Origin: Desulfurellales bacterium
GTDB taxonomy: Bacteria; Campylobacterota_A; Desulfurellia; Desulfurellales; Hippeaceae
Direction of reading: 5' to 3'
Assembly: GCA_027064405.1 (NCBI GenBank)
Contig: JAMOPP010000020.1
Span: 1-19,336 of the forward strand
Length of the DNA stretch: 19,336 bases
The translations under genes and the position numbers were made by a program. Below the pieces are notes generated by a model, which saw only the letters and a list, made by a program, of their open reading frames with translations, was not told where the DNA came from and searched no databases. Positions 6,705 to 15,935 of the stretch are shown here, one piece after another (positions within the stretch are counted from its first letter, which is position 1; each line of letters opens with the position of its first letter).

Positions 6705-8045
6705 GTGAAAATAGTTATTGCAGGAGCCGGTGAAGTCGGTTTTCACATAGCAAAACAATTAAGCGAAGAAAAAAAGTATGTTGTTTTGATAGAAAAGAAC
6801 GAAGAGAGGGCAAAATTTGCATCCGAACATCTGGATTGTATGGTAATTAACGGAGAATCTACAAGTGTTGACATTCTTGAAAAAGCAGAATGTGGCAATG
6901 CGGATATGTTCCTTGCCGTAACAGACTCGGATGAGATAAACCTGCTATCATGTTTTTTTGCATCCGCAAAATTTAATATATCAAAAAAGGCTGCAAGGGT
7001 AAGGAATCCGGAATACAGCACAAGAACATCAAAATCATTAGAAAAATTCGGAGTGGATTTAATAATAAATCCTGAAATGGAAGCCGCAAAGAGCATAATT
7101 AATGCCGTAAACTTCGGCGCATCAAGTGATATTATAATATTTGAGGATATTGATATACAGATGCGCGGTGTCTATATTGACCAACATTCTATCTTAAAAG
7201 ACAGAACCATAATTGACATAAAAAAAGAAATTCAGAGTGATTTTATTGTTTCAGGAATCAAAACTGCCGAAGGAAATTTAATAATTCCAAGTGGTTATAC
7301 ACAAGTTAAAGAGGGCGATTATATCTATATTGTATCTAAAAAAAATAATGTAGAAGATATTCTTAAACAGATAGGAAAGACAAAGATTAAAATTAGAAAT
7401 ATAGCAATATTCGGCGGAAGCAAGATAGGGGTTATGACAGCAAAAGGGCTCTGCGGGAAGAAAAGGAATATAAAGATTATCGAAAAGGATTACGAGAAGT
7501 GCAAACTCATATCTCAACAATGCAAAAATGCAACAATTATCAATGACGATGCAAGCAATGCCGATGTATTTGAAGAAGAAAGCATAGATGAATTTGATGT
7601 GGCAATCGCAGCGACAGGCAATGAGGAGATTAATTTAATCTCGTCGTTATATGCAAAAAGCATAGGGGTAAAACGAACAATAGCCGTAATGGATAAAACG
7701 AACTATATAACAATGGCGACAAGACTAAACATAGACGCCGTTGTGAGCCCAAAACTATCAAGCGTAAGCAGCATATTGAAGTTTGTAAGAAAGGGTAATA
7801 TTATCGGTGTATATTCTATTTTCGGTGGAGAAGCGGAAGCGCTTGAATTTGATATATCACAAAAATCAAAGCTAAAAAACAAACAGATAAAAGATGCAAA
7901 TATACCCAAAAACAGTCTAATAATAGCCCTTATAAGAGACAATCAGAGCATAATACCTAACGGTGAATTAACTATAAGAGAAAATGATCGCGTTATACTC
8001 TTTGCAAAGAAAGAGGACATAACAAAAATAGAAAATATAATTTAA
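6705..8045 (+). CDS. trkA: Trk K+ transport system NAD-binding regulator TrkA
   Basis: The product has 446 residues with the duplicated RCK_N-RCK_C-RCK_N-RCK_C layout of full-length TrkA. The first Rossmann loop is GAGEVG (7-12) with the acidic E30 at the end of strand 2. The second Rossmann half starts near 231 with a less regular GGSKIG (237-242). RCK_C-like segments lie at about 140-220 and 370-446. TrkA is the cytoplasmic nucleotide-sensing ring that gates TrkH. The start is GTG at 6705, 2 nt after the fbp stop. No strong SD is visible, which suggests reinitiation from fbp. trkH follows after 4 nt. Confidence 0.95.
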   Translation: MKIVIAGAGEVGFHIAKQLSEEKKYVVLIEKNEERAKFASEHLDCMVINGESTSVDILEKAECGNADMFLAVTDSDEINLLSCFFASAKFNISKKAARVRNPEYSTRTSKSLEKFGVDLIINPEMEAAKSIINAVNFGASSDIIIFEDIDIQMRGVYIDQHSILKDRTIIDIKKEIQSDFIVSGIKTAEGNLIIPSGYTQVKEGDYIYIVSKKNNVEDILKQIGKTKIKIRNIAIFGGSKIGVMTAKGLCGKKRNIKIIEKDYEKCKLISQQCKNATIINDDASNADVFEEESIDEFDVAIAATGNEEINLISSLYAKSIGVKRTIAVMDKTNYITMATRLNIDAVVSPKLSSVSSILKFVRKGNIIGVYSIFGGEAEALEFDISQKSKLKNKQIKDANIPKNSLIIALIRDNQSIIPNGELTIRENDRVILFAKKEDITKIENII

Positions 8046-8049
8046 AGAT

Positions 8050-9489
8050 ATGAATTGGCGCATAATTCTAAAATTTTTGTCCATACTTATTCTTATAGTA
8101 TCAGTTTTTATGATTTTACCTCTATCTTTTTCAATTTATTACAGTGATAATGCGTATTTCGGATTTATAATTTCCATAATAATAGGAGCAATAATAGGAA
8201 TATTGGGATTGTCATTAATCAAAGACAATGAAAACAAGATTTTATCCAAAAAAGGCGGCTTTCTTTTGGTAACATTAAGTTGGATAGTTATAGCCATTTT
8301 TGGAAGCATTCCATATATGATTTCAATGCATATGAGCATAACAAACTCCTTTTTTGAAACAATGTCAGGATTTACCACAACAGGAGCATCGATATTAACC
8401 GACATTGAAAGTGTACCCAAATCCATACTGTTTTGGCGTTCATTGACTCATTGGTTGGGCGGTATGGGTATTATTGTATTAAGTGTTGCAGTTTTGCCTA
8501 TGCTTGGAATAGGAGGTATGCAGCTTATCAAGGCTGAAGCTCCCGGGCCTACGGTTGAAAAAATTTCACCAAGAATAGCAGAAACCGCAAAATATTTATG
8601 GCTTGTTTATTTTCTTCTTAGTGCCATTGAAACAATTTTACTACTTTTTGGAGGTATGAATCTTTTTGATGCATTAACCCACACATTTGGCACTATGGCT
8701 ACAGGCGGTTTTTCTACAAAAAATACAAGTGTGGCATATTTTCATTCTGCGTATATAGATTTTATCATAACCGTTTTTATGTTTATAGCAGGTATGAATT
8801 TTTCCCTTCATTTCAAGATTCTAACGGGAAAATTTAAGGCTTTTAAAGATGAAGAATTGAGATTTTATGCACTTTTAACTACAATAGCAATACTTGTTGT
8901 ATCGTTAAATATACTTAACAAATACGGCAATTTTTTTGAGGCGTTAAGATATGGCTCTTTTCAAGTAGTTTCTATTATGACAACCACAGGATACGCTACA
9001 GCTGACTACACAAGATGGCCATATTTTTCACAAGCAATACTGTTTTTACTTATGTTCGTGGGAGGATGCTCAGGCTCAACAGGAGGAAGCATAAAGGTAA
9101 TAAGAATACTCATTCTATTAAAGCAATCAATAAATGAATTAAAATACCACATACATTCTAAAGGTATATTTACATTAACTATGAACGGGCAACTTATTAG
9201 AAAGAATATCGTCTATTTAATATCTTCTTTTTTCTTTCTTTATATAACAACATTTTTTATAACTGCTCTTCTAATATCTATGTTCAACATAGACCTGTTA
9301 ACATCTTTATCGGCTTCCGCCGCAGCACTTGGTAACATAGGTCCGGGGTTTGGCCTTGTAGGTCCGTCTCTAAATTATAATTTTTTACCGGCAGCTGTAA
9401 AATGGATACTGAGTTTTGCTATGCTTATAGGAAGATTGGAAATCTACACCGTGTTTGTAATATTTATGAAAAATTTTTGGGTAAAATAG
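8050..9489 (+). CDS. trkH: Trk K+ uptake channel protein TrkH
   Basis: The product has 479 residues and is an integral membrane protein with the four repeated helix-pore-helix units of the Trk/Ktr/HKT family. The four selectivity-filter loops are TTTGAS (109-114), MATGGFST (216-223), MTTTGYAT (310-317) and LGNIGPG (428-434). Each keeps the K+ selective glycine. The gating-loop region near GGCSGSTGGS (338-347) and the C-terminal IGRLEIYTVFV are also typical. It imports K+ across the inner membrane together with TrkA, encoded 4 nt upstream. The ATG start has only a weak SD (AAAGA), so coupling to trkA translation is likely. Confidence 0.96.
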   Translation: MNWRIILKFLSILILIVSVFMILPLSFSIYYSDNAYFGFIISIIIGAIIGILGLSLIKDNENKILSKKGGFLLVTLSWIVIAIFGSIPYMISMHMSITNSFFETMSGFTTTGASILTDIESVPKSILFWRSLTHWLGGMGIIVLSVAVLPMLGIGGMQLIKAEAPGPTVEKISPRIAETAKYLWLVYFLLSAIETILLLFGGMNLFDALTHTFGTMATGGFSTKNTSVAYFHSAYIDFIITVFMFIAGMNFSLHFKILTGKFKAFKDEELRFYALLTTIAILVVSLNILNKYGNFFEALRYGSFQVVSIMTTTGYATADYTRWPYFSQAILFLLMFVGGCSGSTGGSIKVIRILILLKQSINELKYHIHSKGIFTLTMNGQLIRKNIVYLISSFFFLYITTFFITALLISMFNIDLLTSLSASAAALGNIGPGFGLVGPSLNYNFLPAAVKWILSFAMLIGRLEIYTVFVIFMKNFWVK

Positions 9490-9543
9490 CTTTTGTTATA
9501 TAACATTCCAACACTTTTTTAAGAATAAATCTTAACGACAAAT

Positions 9544-10065
9544 TTACTGTTTATTGGTAGTTTTTTTTATGGTAGAACTTTTGACGAATTTCTGAAAAAT
9601 ACTTGAAGCCTTTTTAGGATTCATCTTTGAAATTATTGCACCGGATTTTCTTGCCTGCATAAAAATAAGAATTTGTGCGGCAAGGTTTTCATCCATATTT
9701 GACAATGCATCCGCCGCAGATTGTGCTTTTGCCTGTGAATATATAGCAGATAGTTTTTTAATCTTCTCATCGGCAATCTGTTTTTTTATGGATTCCAATC
9801 TTTTTTTAGCATCTGCAACATACGCATCCGTTTCTTTTTTTAACTTTATTATCTCGTTTTTTTCTTTTTCTATTTCTTTCTTTTCCTTGTTAAGTTTCTC
9901 TATTTTTTTATTTATTATATTTTCTATGCTCTTTAATTCATTTATTTTTTCCGCAATTTGACTCATATTTCTACTTTTCTTATCAACAGAATATGAATTT
10001 GTTGCTGTCAGAAGCAGGCTAATTACGCAAAATCCTATTAGCAGACCGAATATTCGCAATCTCAT
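9544..10065 (-). CDS. MotE-like periplasmic protein (signal, coiled coil, MgtE_N-like domain)
   Basis: The product has 173 residues. An N-terminal signal or anchor (about 5-25) is followed by a long Lys/Glu-rich coiled coil (about 35-105). A helical C-terminal segment (about 105-160) carries AIYSQAKAQSAADAL and ending in the IISKMNPKKA region. This resembles the MgtE intracellular N domain found in MotE. MotE-type proteins act in the periplasm as chaperones for stator or motor proteins, and genes of this type commonly follow fliJ. The start is ATG 10065 with GAGG 7 nt upstream. It overlaps fliJ by 47 nt in another frame, so the signal sequence is encoded over the fliJ 3' end. It is the last gene of the flagellar operon. 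The family assignment is by layout and motif. Confidence 0.72.
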   Translation of the reverse strand: MRLRIFGLLIGFCVISLLLTATNSYSVDKKSRNMSQIAEKINELKSIENIINKKIEKLNKEKKEIEKEKNEIIKLKKETDAYVADAKKRLESIKKQIADEKIKKLSAIYSQAKAQSAADALSNMDENLAAQILIFMQARKSGAIISKMNPKKASSIFQKFVKSSTIKKTTNKQ

Positions 10066-10468
10066 TCAAAAACCTCATTTCAGATTTATTTTCTTCTTCT
10101 AAATACCTTTCATATTCTTTTGACTTTAATTTTTCAAGTTTTTTCTTTTCCATATTCAAAAACAGTATCTCATCAAGTTTTTTTGTTCTTGCTATATTTA
10201 AAGAGCTTATTTCACGCTCAAGCATAGCAATCCTTCTTTCGGCTCTTTGTATATTCTCGCTTACAAAAACAAGCATATTTTTTTCAAAATTGTCTTTTTT
10301 TAAGAGGTTATTTAATTTTTTTCTTCTTTGTTGGTTATCAATTTCCATTCTATTTTTTTCCTCTTTTTTTAGCTTTATCATTTTATCTATGCTTGCCAAT
10401 TCGAGTAGAGATTTTTTTAATATGCTTTCTTTAATTTTTATCATCTTTTCAAATTTAAACTTAAACAC
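10019..10468 (-). CDS. fliJ: Flagellar export protein FliJ
   Basis: The product has 149 residues and is almost entirely a charged, antiparallel coiled coil, as expected for FliJ, the central stalk of the FliI export ATPase. The N-terminus MFKFKFEKMIKIKES matches the family's FxFxLexllxxR pattern. I place the start at GTG 10468, 8 nt after AGGA, which overlaps the fliI stop by 8 nt. A TTG five codons upstream and an ATG at 10444 are less likely, because the first adds unusual residues and the second removes the conserved FKF motif. The 3' end overlaps the next gene by 47 nt. Confidence 0.85.
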   Translation of the reverse strand: MFKFKFEKMIKIKESILKKSLLELASIDKMIKLKKEEKNRMEIDNQQRRKKLNNLLKKDNFEKNMLVFVSENIQRAERRIAMLEREISSLNIARTKKLDEILFLNMEKKKLEKLKSKEYERYLEEENKSEMRFLNEIANIRSANRILRN

Positions 10469-11780
10469 TCGGAGTATCCTCAAAAATCTTATTCATCAAA
10501 TCCACAGTTTCTTCCGCTGAAAAAGATTCATCAACCTTCTGAGCAAGAAACTCTTCAACCTTATCTATATATTTTATAGCCTCATCTATATCTTTACTGC
10601 TCCCTTTCACATAAGCTCCTATATTTATTAAATCTTCCGATTCCTGATATACAGATAATATTTTTCTCAATTTAAGCGCAACGGCTTTATGGTTTGCATC
10701 AGCTACAGAACTCATAAGTCTCGATATACTCTTTAAAACATCAACTGCAGGATACCTTCCTTTTTCGGCTATTTTTCTTGATAAAACTATATGTCCGTCG
10801 AGTATTGACCTTGACGCATCGGCTATAGGCTCCGTCAAATCATCACCATCAACCAAAATAGTGTAAATCGCCGTTATTGAACCATTTTTAAAGTTACCTG
10901 CCCTTTCCATCAATCTTGGAAGAAGTGTAAAAACACTCGGCGTGTAACCCTTTGTTGTCGGAGGCTCTCCTGTTGCCAAACCTATCTCTCTTTGTGCCAT
11001 TGCAAAACGAGTAGCGGAATCCATCATAAGCATAACATTCATACCTTGATCTTTAAAAAATTCAGCTATGGCAGTTGCAACAAACGCACCTTCCCTTCTA
11101 AGCAAAGGAGGCTCGTCACTCGTTGCAACAACGACTACACTTTTCTTTAAACCCTCTTCCTTTAAATCATTTTCAACAAATTCTCTAACCTCTCTACCCC
11201 TTTCACCTATTAACGCAATAACATTAACATCAGCAGAGCTGTTTCTTGCCACCATTCCCATAAGTGTACTTTTACCTACGCCACTTCCTGCAAAAATTCC
11301 TATCCTTTGCCCCTTTCCTATTGTTAAAAGTCCGTCAATCGCCTTAATTCCAAGGGTTATAGGCTCCTTTATAATCTCCCTCTCAAAGGGTAAAATAGGC
11401 TTAGGATATATGGGATAAGTCTTTTCAATATCTATGGCACCTTTAAAATCAATCGGTCTGCCAAGAGCATTAACAACCCTTCCAAGCATATTTCTGCTTA
11501 CAGGAACACTCAGCCCTTTATCCGTGGATTTCACCAAGCTTGAAGATTTTATTCCATCCAGAGTTCCAAGAGGCATAAGCACAATACCATCTTCATCAAA
11601 ACCAACAACCTCCGCATCAACCAAAGAACCGTTAGACTCTATCTTGCACACATCACCAATTTTTGAGTTTAAAGGACCGGTTGCCTTTATCGTTATTCCG
11701 GAAACCTTCTTTATTTTTCCGTATACAGATATTAAATTTGATGACTTAACCAAACTGACAAAATTATCAAGTTTATTCAT
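10461..11780 (-). CDS. fliI: Flagellar export ATPase FliI
   Basis: The product has 439 residues and is homologous to the F1 ATPase beta subunit. Walker A is GSGVGKST (165-172) and the following GERGREVREF starts at 192. Walker B is MLMMD (250-254), followed by SATRFAMAQREIGLATGEPP, the type III export ATPase signature. The TKGYTPSVF segment near 276-284 and the C-terminal helical domain are also typical. It forms a hexamer at the cytoplasmic gate and powers unloading of rod, hook and filament subunits. I use ATG 11780 as the start. An in-frame GTG at 11789 is possible, but neither has a clear SD. The start overlaps fliH by 8 nt, which implies coupled translation with its stator partner. Confidence 0.95.
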   Translation of the reverse strand: MNKLDNFVSLVKSSNLISVYGKIKKVSGITIKATGPLNSKIGDVCKIESNGSLVDAEVVGFDEDGIVLMPLGTLDGIKSSSLVKSTDKGLSVPVSRNMLGRVVNALGRPIDFKGAIDIEKTYPIYPKPILPFEREIIKEPITLGIKAIDGLLTIGKGQRIGIFAGSGVGKSTLMGMVARNSSADVNVIALIGERGREVREFVENDLKEEGLKKSVVVVATSDEPPLLRREGAFVATAIAEFFKDQGMNVMLMMDSATRFAMAQREIGLATGEPPTTKGYTPSVFTLLPRLMERAGNFKNGSITAIYTILVDGDDLTEPIADASRSILDGHIVLSRKIAEKGRYPAVDVLKSISRLMSSVADANHKAVALKLRKILSVYQESEDLINIGAYVKGSSKDIDEAIKYIDKVEEFLAQKVDESFSAEETVDLMNKIFEDTPSV

Positions 11781-12456
11781 TTTTAACACTATTGGACAAA
11801 CTGTTCATTTTGGATTCCAATCCGGCATCTATGATATTACCGTTTTCTTCTTCTATAAGAATAGAGCCCCTTGCCAAGGAATCATCCTCTACTATTTCCA
11901 CCTTTTTACTTCCGAATATCTCCTTGTCCTTATTTCTTAAGTTTGAAGCATCTTGTGGGTTTAACTTTATTTTTATACTTTTACTTTCACTTAAACCCAA
12001 AGCCTCCTTTACCATATTTGCTATTATATCTTTATCCTCTTCTATTTTTTTGGATATAACTTTTGATACTATCTCAAGGACGGCATCAGTGGCGCTATTT
12101 TCAATATCCTTGTATTTTTTATCCAATTCGTTCTTAAAATCTACAATAAGCTTCAAAGATTCTTGAATTTTATCAAGGTATTCGTCAGTTGTTTTTTTAA
12201 AAGACTCCTCCATTTCTCTTCTGGCATTTTCAAGACCTTCTCTGTATCCCGCCTCAAAACCCTCTTTTTTTGCATTTTCTCTTAAAAGATTAGCCTGTTC
12301 ATTTGCCTTTTTCTGAGTTTCTTCAATAATTTTTTTAAGTTTTTCCTCTATATTGTTATCTTGTTCACTGTTTTTGGCATCACGCTCTTCATCGCTATCA
12401 TTAGATTCGTCGGTATTGAATTCCTGAAATATATATTTTTGAACTTCCATCTTCAT
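11773..12456 (-). CDS. fliH: Flagellar assembly protein FliH
   Basis: The product has 227 residues. An acidic N-terminus (about 13-33) is followed by a long coiled coil (about 34-95) that includes GFEAGYREGLENAR near 69-82, with the Gly/Ala-spaced pattern of FliH/YscL glycine repeats. A C-terminal domain (about 100-220) resembles the ATP synthase delta/b stator region. FliH binds FliI and anchors the ATPase to the C-ring. The position between fliG and fliI supports the call. Two possible ATG codons (12456 and 12450) are present, and neither has a strong SD. Confidence 0.88.
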   Translation of the reverse strand: MKMEVQKYIFQEFNTDESNDSDEERDAKNSEQDNNIEEKLKKIIEETQKKANEQANLLRENAKKEGFEAGYREGLENARREMEESFKKTTDEYLDKIQESLKLIVDFKNELDKKYKDIENSATDAVLEIVSKVISKKIEEDKDIIANMVKEALGLSESKSIKIKLNPQDASNLRNKDKEIFGSKKVEIVEDDSLARGSILIEEENGNIIDAGLESKMNSLSNSVKNE

Positions 12457-12468
12457 TTTATCGGCTTA

Positions 12469-13497
12469 TTAAGCCAAAACCTCTTCTCCGCCGCCACCTA
12501 TTGATATTACACCCTCTTCATCAAGTTTTCTTACAACATCAACTATAATCTTCTGCGCTTTTTCAACATCCTTGACCTTAACAGCGCCCAAGAATTCCAA
12601 TTCCTCTTTTAGTGTATCAGCGGCTCTCGACGACATATTACCAAAGAATTTATCTTTAAGCTCATCAGAAGCACCCTTCATTGCCATAATTAAATCTTTC
12701 TTGTCAACATGTTTTAGCAGCTCCTGCATATCAGAATCATTGAGTTTGATTATATCATCAAATACAAACATCATATCTCTTATCTGACTTGCCAAATCGG
12801 GATTATTCTCTGCAATTGCATCAATTAGGGCTTTCGACTCAACTCTTCCCATTCTATTAATTATTTCTGAAACTTTTCTAATGCCTCCAAGCTCAACATT
12901 TGAACCACTCACATTTTCCATTTTACTTTCTAAAATTTCAGAAACATGTTTAATGATAGCCGGTGAAACATTCTCCAAAGAAGCAACCCTTAAAGCAACA
13001 TCAGCCTGTAACTCTTTAGGCAAAAGAGACATAACTTCAGAAGCGGTTGATTGGTCAAGATGAGACAGAATAATTGCTATTGTTTGAGGATGTTCATTCT
13101 GTATAAATTTAACAAGCTGCTTCGGGTCTATATTTTCCAAATACTCAAAGCCGTAACTTGATTCCATAATTTTGACCAATTTATCTATAATCTTACGGGC
13201 TTCTTCAGGTCCAAGTGTTTTTATCAAAACATCTTTCGCATACTCCAAGCCACCCGCGCTAATATATTCTTTAGCCTTGAGCATCTTATAAAATTCATCA
13301 ATTACAGCCCTCATAATTACAGGATCAACTGTTTTCATAAAAGCTATCTCTTTCGATATAGCTTCAATTTCCTGCTTCGGCAAATGAGACAAAACCTTTG
13401 ATGAATAGTCCTCGCCCAACACTATAACAAGCAATGCCGATTTCTGGTAAGGTGTTAAATCATCTACACTTTCTATTTTTTTTACTTGTTCAGCCAT
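12469..13497 (-). CDS. fliG: Flagellar motor switch protein FliG
   Basis: The product has 342 residues with all three FliG domains. The N-terminal FliF-binding domain spans about 12-110. The middle ARM domain carries the EHPQTIA motif (135-141). The C-terminal torque domain has the conserved MFVFDDI (243-249). The charged torque helix runs from RAAD (291-294) through KEEL, with charges at positions matching the E. coli R281 and D288-D289 region, and an upstream K274 in MKGASDEL. FliG forms the rotor ring that interacts with the MotA stator. It starts 5 nt after fliF, and AAAGG in the last fliF codons is a plausible SD. Confidence 0.96.
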   Translation of the reverse strand: MAEQVKKIESVDDLTPYQKSALLVIVLGEDYSSKVLSHLPKQEIEAISKEIAFMKTVDPVIMRAVIDEFYKMLKAKEYISAGGLEYAKDVLIKTLGPEEARKIIDKLVKIMESSYGFEYLENIDPKQLVKFIQNEHPQTIAIILSHLDQSTASEVMSLLPKELQADVALRVASLENVSPAIIKHVSEILESKMENVSGSNVELGGIRKVSEIINRMGRVESKALIDAIAENNPDLASQIRDMMFVFDDIIKLNDSDMQELLKHVDKKDLIMAMKGASDELKDKFFGNMSSRAADTLKEELEFLGAVKVKDVEKAQKIIVDVVRKLDEEGVISIGGGGEEVLA

Positions 13498-13502
13498 AAT
13501 TA

Positions 13503-15128
13503 TCAGCCTTTCTTTGATGTTGAAATCAAAGTTTTAATTAAGTTTGCAATTTCTTCGGGATTTTTATCAGCCTCTTCCCTAAGCTTATCTTCCATTACCT
13601 TGCTTTTCATTGCCTCTTCACTCATCGCACTTTCTGATTCCAATTTTTCAGACAACTCTTTCTCTATATCACCTACACTTTTACCGGTAGCCTTGGATGC
13701 TTCAGCCAAATCTTCATCTACGGAATCGCTTTCAATCTTATGTATTTTAAGAGCATTCTTGATAAATTTGCGTAGAAATAAGAAATAAAACAATAAAATG
13801 AAAAGAGCAATAACTATATATCTATAATAAGACGAATAGTGGACAATCAAACTTTTTGTATCCATTTTTTTAACCGTTTCATACTTTTGGTCCACCTGAA
13901 ATTTCATACTTGACACACTAACCTGATCTCCTCTGCTTTTATCGTATCCTACAGCCTTCATAACAGCATCTTTTATCATAGATACCGTAGCAGCATCCAA
14001 AGGTTTATATTTATAATCCGTAATTTTTCCATTCTTATCTTTTATCGGAATATATGTCCCGTCAGCAATAACAACAGCTGAAATTTTCTTTATTTTAAAT
14101 AGTGGCTCCTCTGTTACGGTTTCGGTATGCCCTATCTCAAAATTGGTAATGGTTTTTGTATGTGTACTCTTTGACGATGAAGAAGATGGTGCGGTTTCAT
14201 TTTTTTTCACATTTGATACAACGCCCGGTACACCTTTATTCTGCGGAGTCATATTTGTAGATTCCTCGTTCTGTTCACTACGCACAACACTGTTTGGATC
14301 ATAGGTCACACTCTTTTTTGTCACTTTGCTTAAATCCAAATCAATATCAACAGTTGCGACAAACTTACTTTTACCGAGAATAGGTGTTAGAAAGTTATTT
14401 ATCTTTTTTAGGTATATTTTTTGTATGGCGTCCTTGTATTTAATTTCATTACCTGTAAGAAATTCATCTTCGTTCATCTTCTTAGACAAGAGATTTCCAC
14501 TGCTATCAACAACGGTAACATCTTTGTATGAAAGTTTTGGCACACTCGATGCCACAAGTTTTTGTATAGCTATAACCTGTCTTAGCGATAGAGGGGAGTA
14601 TAAATCAAGCACAACACTCGCTGTAGGATTAGCCTCTTTATCCACGAAAACGGTCGGTTTAGGTATGGCAAGGTGTATCCTCGCACTTTTAATATCATTC
14701 ATACTTTCAATGGTTCTTACCAACTCACCTTCAAGAGCCCTTATGTAATTTATATTTTCCACAAAGTTTGTAGTGCCAAAATTCTGTTTGTCAAATATTT
14801 CAAAACCCACAACACCATGTTTTGGCAAGCCTGCCGATACCAAATCCAATCTTATTCTGTACACCTGAGATTTCGGAACCTTAATTGTTGTAGAACCCAC
14901 AAGTTTATAATCAACCTTTTTCTGATCAAGATAAGCTGTTATGCTTGATGCATCCTGCGGAGACAGATTTGTAAATAGGGTTGAATATTCAACCTTTGAA
15001 CCGATTACAGTTAAAAGTATAATTGCAAAAAAGAGTCCTCCCAAAGAAGAAAAGAGTATTATCCTCTGTTGCTTAGACATATTTGCAAAAAACTTTTTAA
15101 ACTGTCCTAAAAGAAGCTTAAAATCCAT
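13503..15128 (-). CDS. fliF: Flagellar MS-ring protein FliF
   Basis: The product has 541 residues. An N-terminal transmembrane helix (about 22-43) precedes periplasmic ring-building motifs with SPQDASSIT (56-64) and NYIRALEGELVRTI (127-140). A low-complexity Ser/Thr/Asn region (about 285-325) and a beta-collar region precede the second transmembrane helix (about 434-455). A highly charged cytoplasmic tail ends in NLIKTLIS, the FliG-binding segment. FliF forms the inner-membrane MS ring on which the rotor and export gate assemble. The gene begins 58 nt after fliE with no clear SD, the loosest junction in this operon. Confidence 0.96.
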   Translation of the reverse strand: MDFKLLLGQFKKFFANMSKQQRIILFSSLGGLFFAIILLTVIGSKVEYSTLFTNLSPQDASSITAYLDQKKVDYKLVGSTTIKVPKSQVYRIRLDLVSAGLPKHGVVGFEIFDKQNFGTTNFVENINYIRALEGELVRTIESMNDIKSARIHLAIPKPTVFVDKEANPTASVVLDLYSPLSLRQVIAIQKLVASSVPKLSYKDVTVVDSSGNLLSKKMNEDEFLTGNEIKYKDAIQKIYLKKINNFLTPILGKSKFVATVDIDLDLSKVTKKSVTYDPNSVVRSEQNEESTNMTPQNKGVPGVVSNVKKNETAPSSSSSKSTHTKTITNFEIGHTETVTEEPLFKIKKISAVVIADGTYIPIKDKNGKITDYKYKPLDAATVSMIKDAVMKAVGYDKSRGDQVSVSSMKFQVDQKYETVKKMDTKSLIVHYSSYYRYIVIALFILLFYFLFLRKFIKNALKIHKIESDSVDEDLAEASKATGKSVGDIEKELSEKLESESAMSEEAMKSKVMEDKLREEADKNPEEIANLIKTLISTSKKG

Positions 15129-15186
15129 ATTGCAAAGTATATTTATAAATGGTTATTTTAGCAAACAAAAAATTTAATAAAATACA

Positions 15187-15477
15187 CTAAACCTGCATAC
15201 GCATAACTTCTTTATACGCTTCAACGGCTTTATTTCTAATTTCCGTGACAAGTTTTAAAGAAATGTCGGCTTTTTCAATTGCCATAACCGCATCTTGAAT
15301 ATTATCCATCTTTCCGGACGCTATACCCTTAATTGAATCGTCGGCTTTATTCTGAAGCTCGTTAACCTCGTTCAAAGATTGTTTAAGTATATCCGCAAAA
15401 GAATCGTTGGCTTTATTTTTAATATTCTCTTTGTCGCCGTTTATAGTCGGAGTCAAATTAATGTCACTAACTTTCAT
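15187..15477 (-). CDS. fliE: Flagellar hook-basal body protein FliE
   Basis: The product has about 96 residues, the normal FliE size. The C-terminal half carries the conserved pattern DAVMAIEKADISLKLV followed by EIRNKAVEAYKEVMRMQV, which ends the protein as in other FliE. FliE is the adaptor between the MS ring or export gate and the proximal rod. Two consecutive ATG codons are present. AGGGG is 4 nt before the second one (15477) and only 1 nt before the first (15480), so I prefer the second. It follows flgC by about 30 nt. Confidence 0.93.
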   Translation of the reverse strand: MKVSDINLTPTINGDKENIKNKANDSFADILKQSLNEVNELQNKADDSIKGIASGKMDNIQDAVMAIEKADISLKLVTEIRNKAVEAYKEVMRMQV

Positions 15478-15511
15478 CATACCCCTAATAATAATAAAAA
15501 TAACATAAAAA

Positions 15512-15925
15512 TCAAGTCCTTAAGATTCCTATAACGCCCTGCGCCATCTGTTTTGCAGAATCCATAACAGATACATTAGCTTGATATGTACGCATTGCAT
15601 CAATTAAATTTGTCATTTCAACCACAGGATTTATATTCGGATATGCCACATAACCGTCTTTATTTGCCATAGGATTTTGAGGATCATACTTTAACTTAGG
15701 CGGAGTGTCATCCCTTACAACCTTATCAACAACCGCCTCTTTAAGTATCGATGGGAATTTACTGTAATCCTTCGCTTCAAAAATTACATCTTTTCTTTTG
15801 TAAGGTCCGCCCTCTTTTGTTTTTACGCTATCGGCATTGGATATATTTGCGGAAATTATATTCATTCTCAACCTTTGAGCACTCATTCCACTTGCCGCTA
15901 TATTCATTCCGTCAAAAAAACTCAT
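15512..15925 (-). CDS. flgC: Flagellar basal-body rod protein FlgC
   Basis: The product has 137 residues. The N-terminal rod motif includes ASGMSAQRLRMNIISANISN (11-30), followed by ADS, and the C-terminal rod domain includes NLIDAMRTYQANVSVMDS. Both ends form the coiled-coil core of the flagellar axial family. The YVAYPNINPVVEM segment before the C-terminal helix is typical of FlgC. It is a proximal rod subunit exported without a cleaved signal peptide. The start follows GAGGTG at good spacing, and flgB ends 10 nt upstream. Confidence 0.96.
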   Translation of the reverse strand: MSFFDGMNIAASGMSAQRLRMNIISANISNADSVKTKEGGPYKRKDVIFEAKDYSKFPSILKEAVVDKVVRDDTPPKLKYDPQNPMANKDGYVAYPNINPVVEMTNLIDAMRTYQANVSVMDSAKQMAQGVIGILRT

Positions 15926-15935
15926 AATTCACCTC

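Noticed and set aside
9490..9543. Small hairpin (TTAAGA/TCTTAA) between the convergent trkH and motE-like genes
   Set aside because: The stem is only 6 bp of mostly A-T pairs and neither strand has a U-tract after it, so I do not call a terminator.
11434..11940. A 168-codon open frame on the plus strand
   Set aside because: It lies antisense to fliI and fliH, has no family-like motifs and is explained by the base composition of those genes.
12463..12475. Palindrome GGCTTAATAAGCC at the fliG stop
   Set aside because: It is short, with at most 4 usable stem pairs once a loop is allowed, and has no U-tract. Possibly chance.
15129..15186. TTTGCT in the fliE-fliF gap as a second sigma-54 promoter
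   Set aside because: There is no GG 10 nt upstream of the GC, so the obligatory -24 element is missing.
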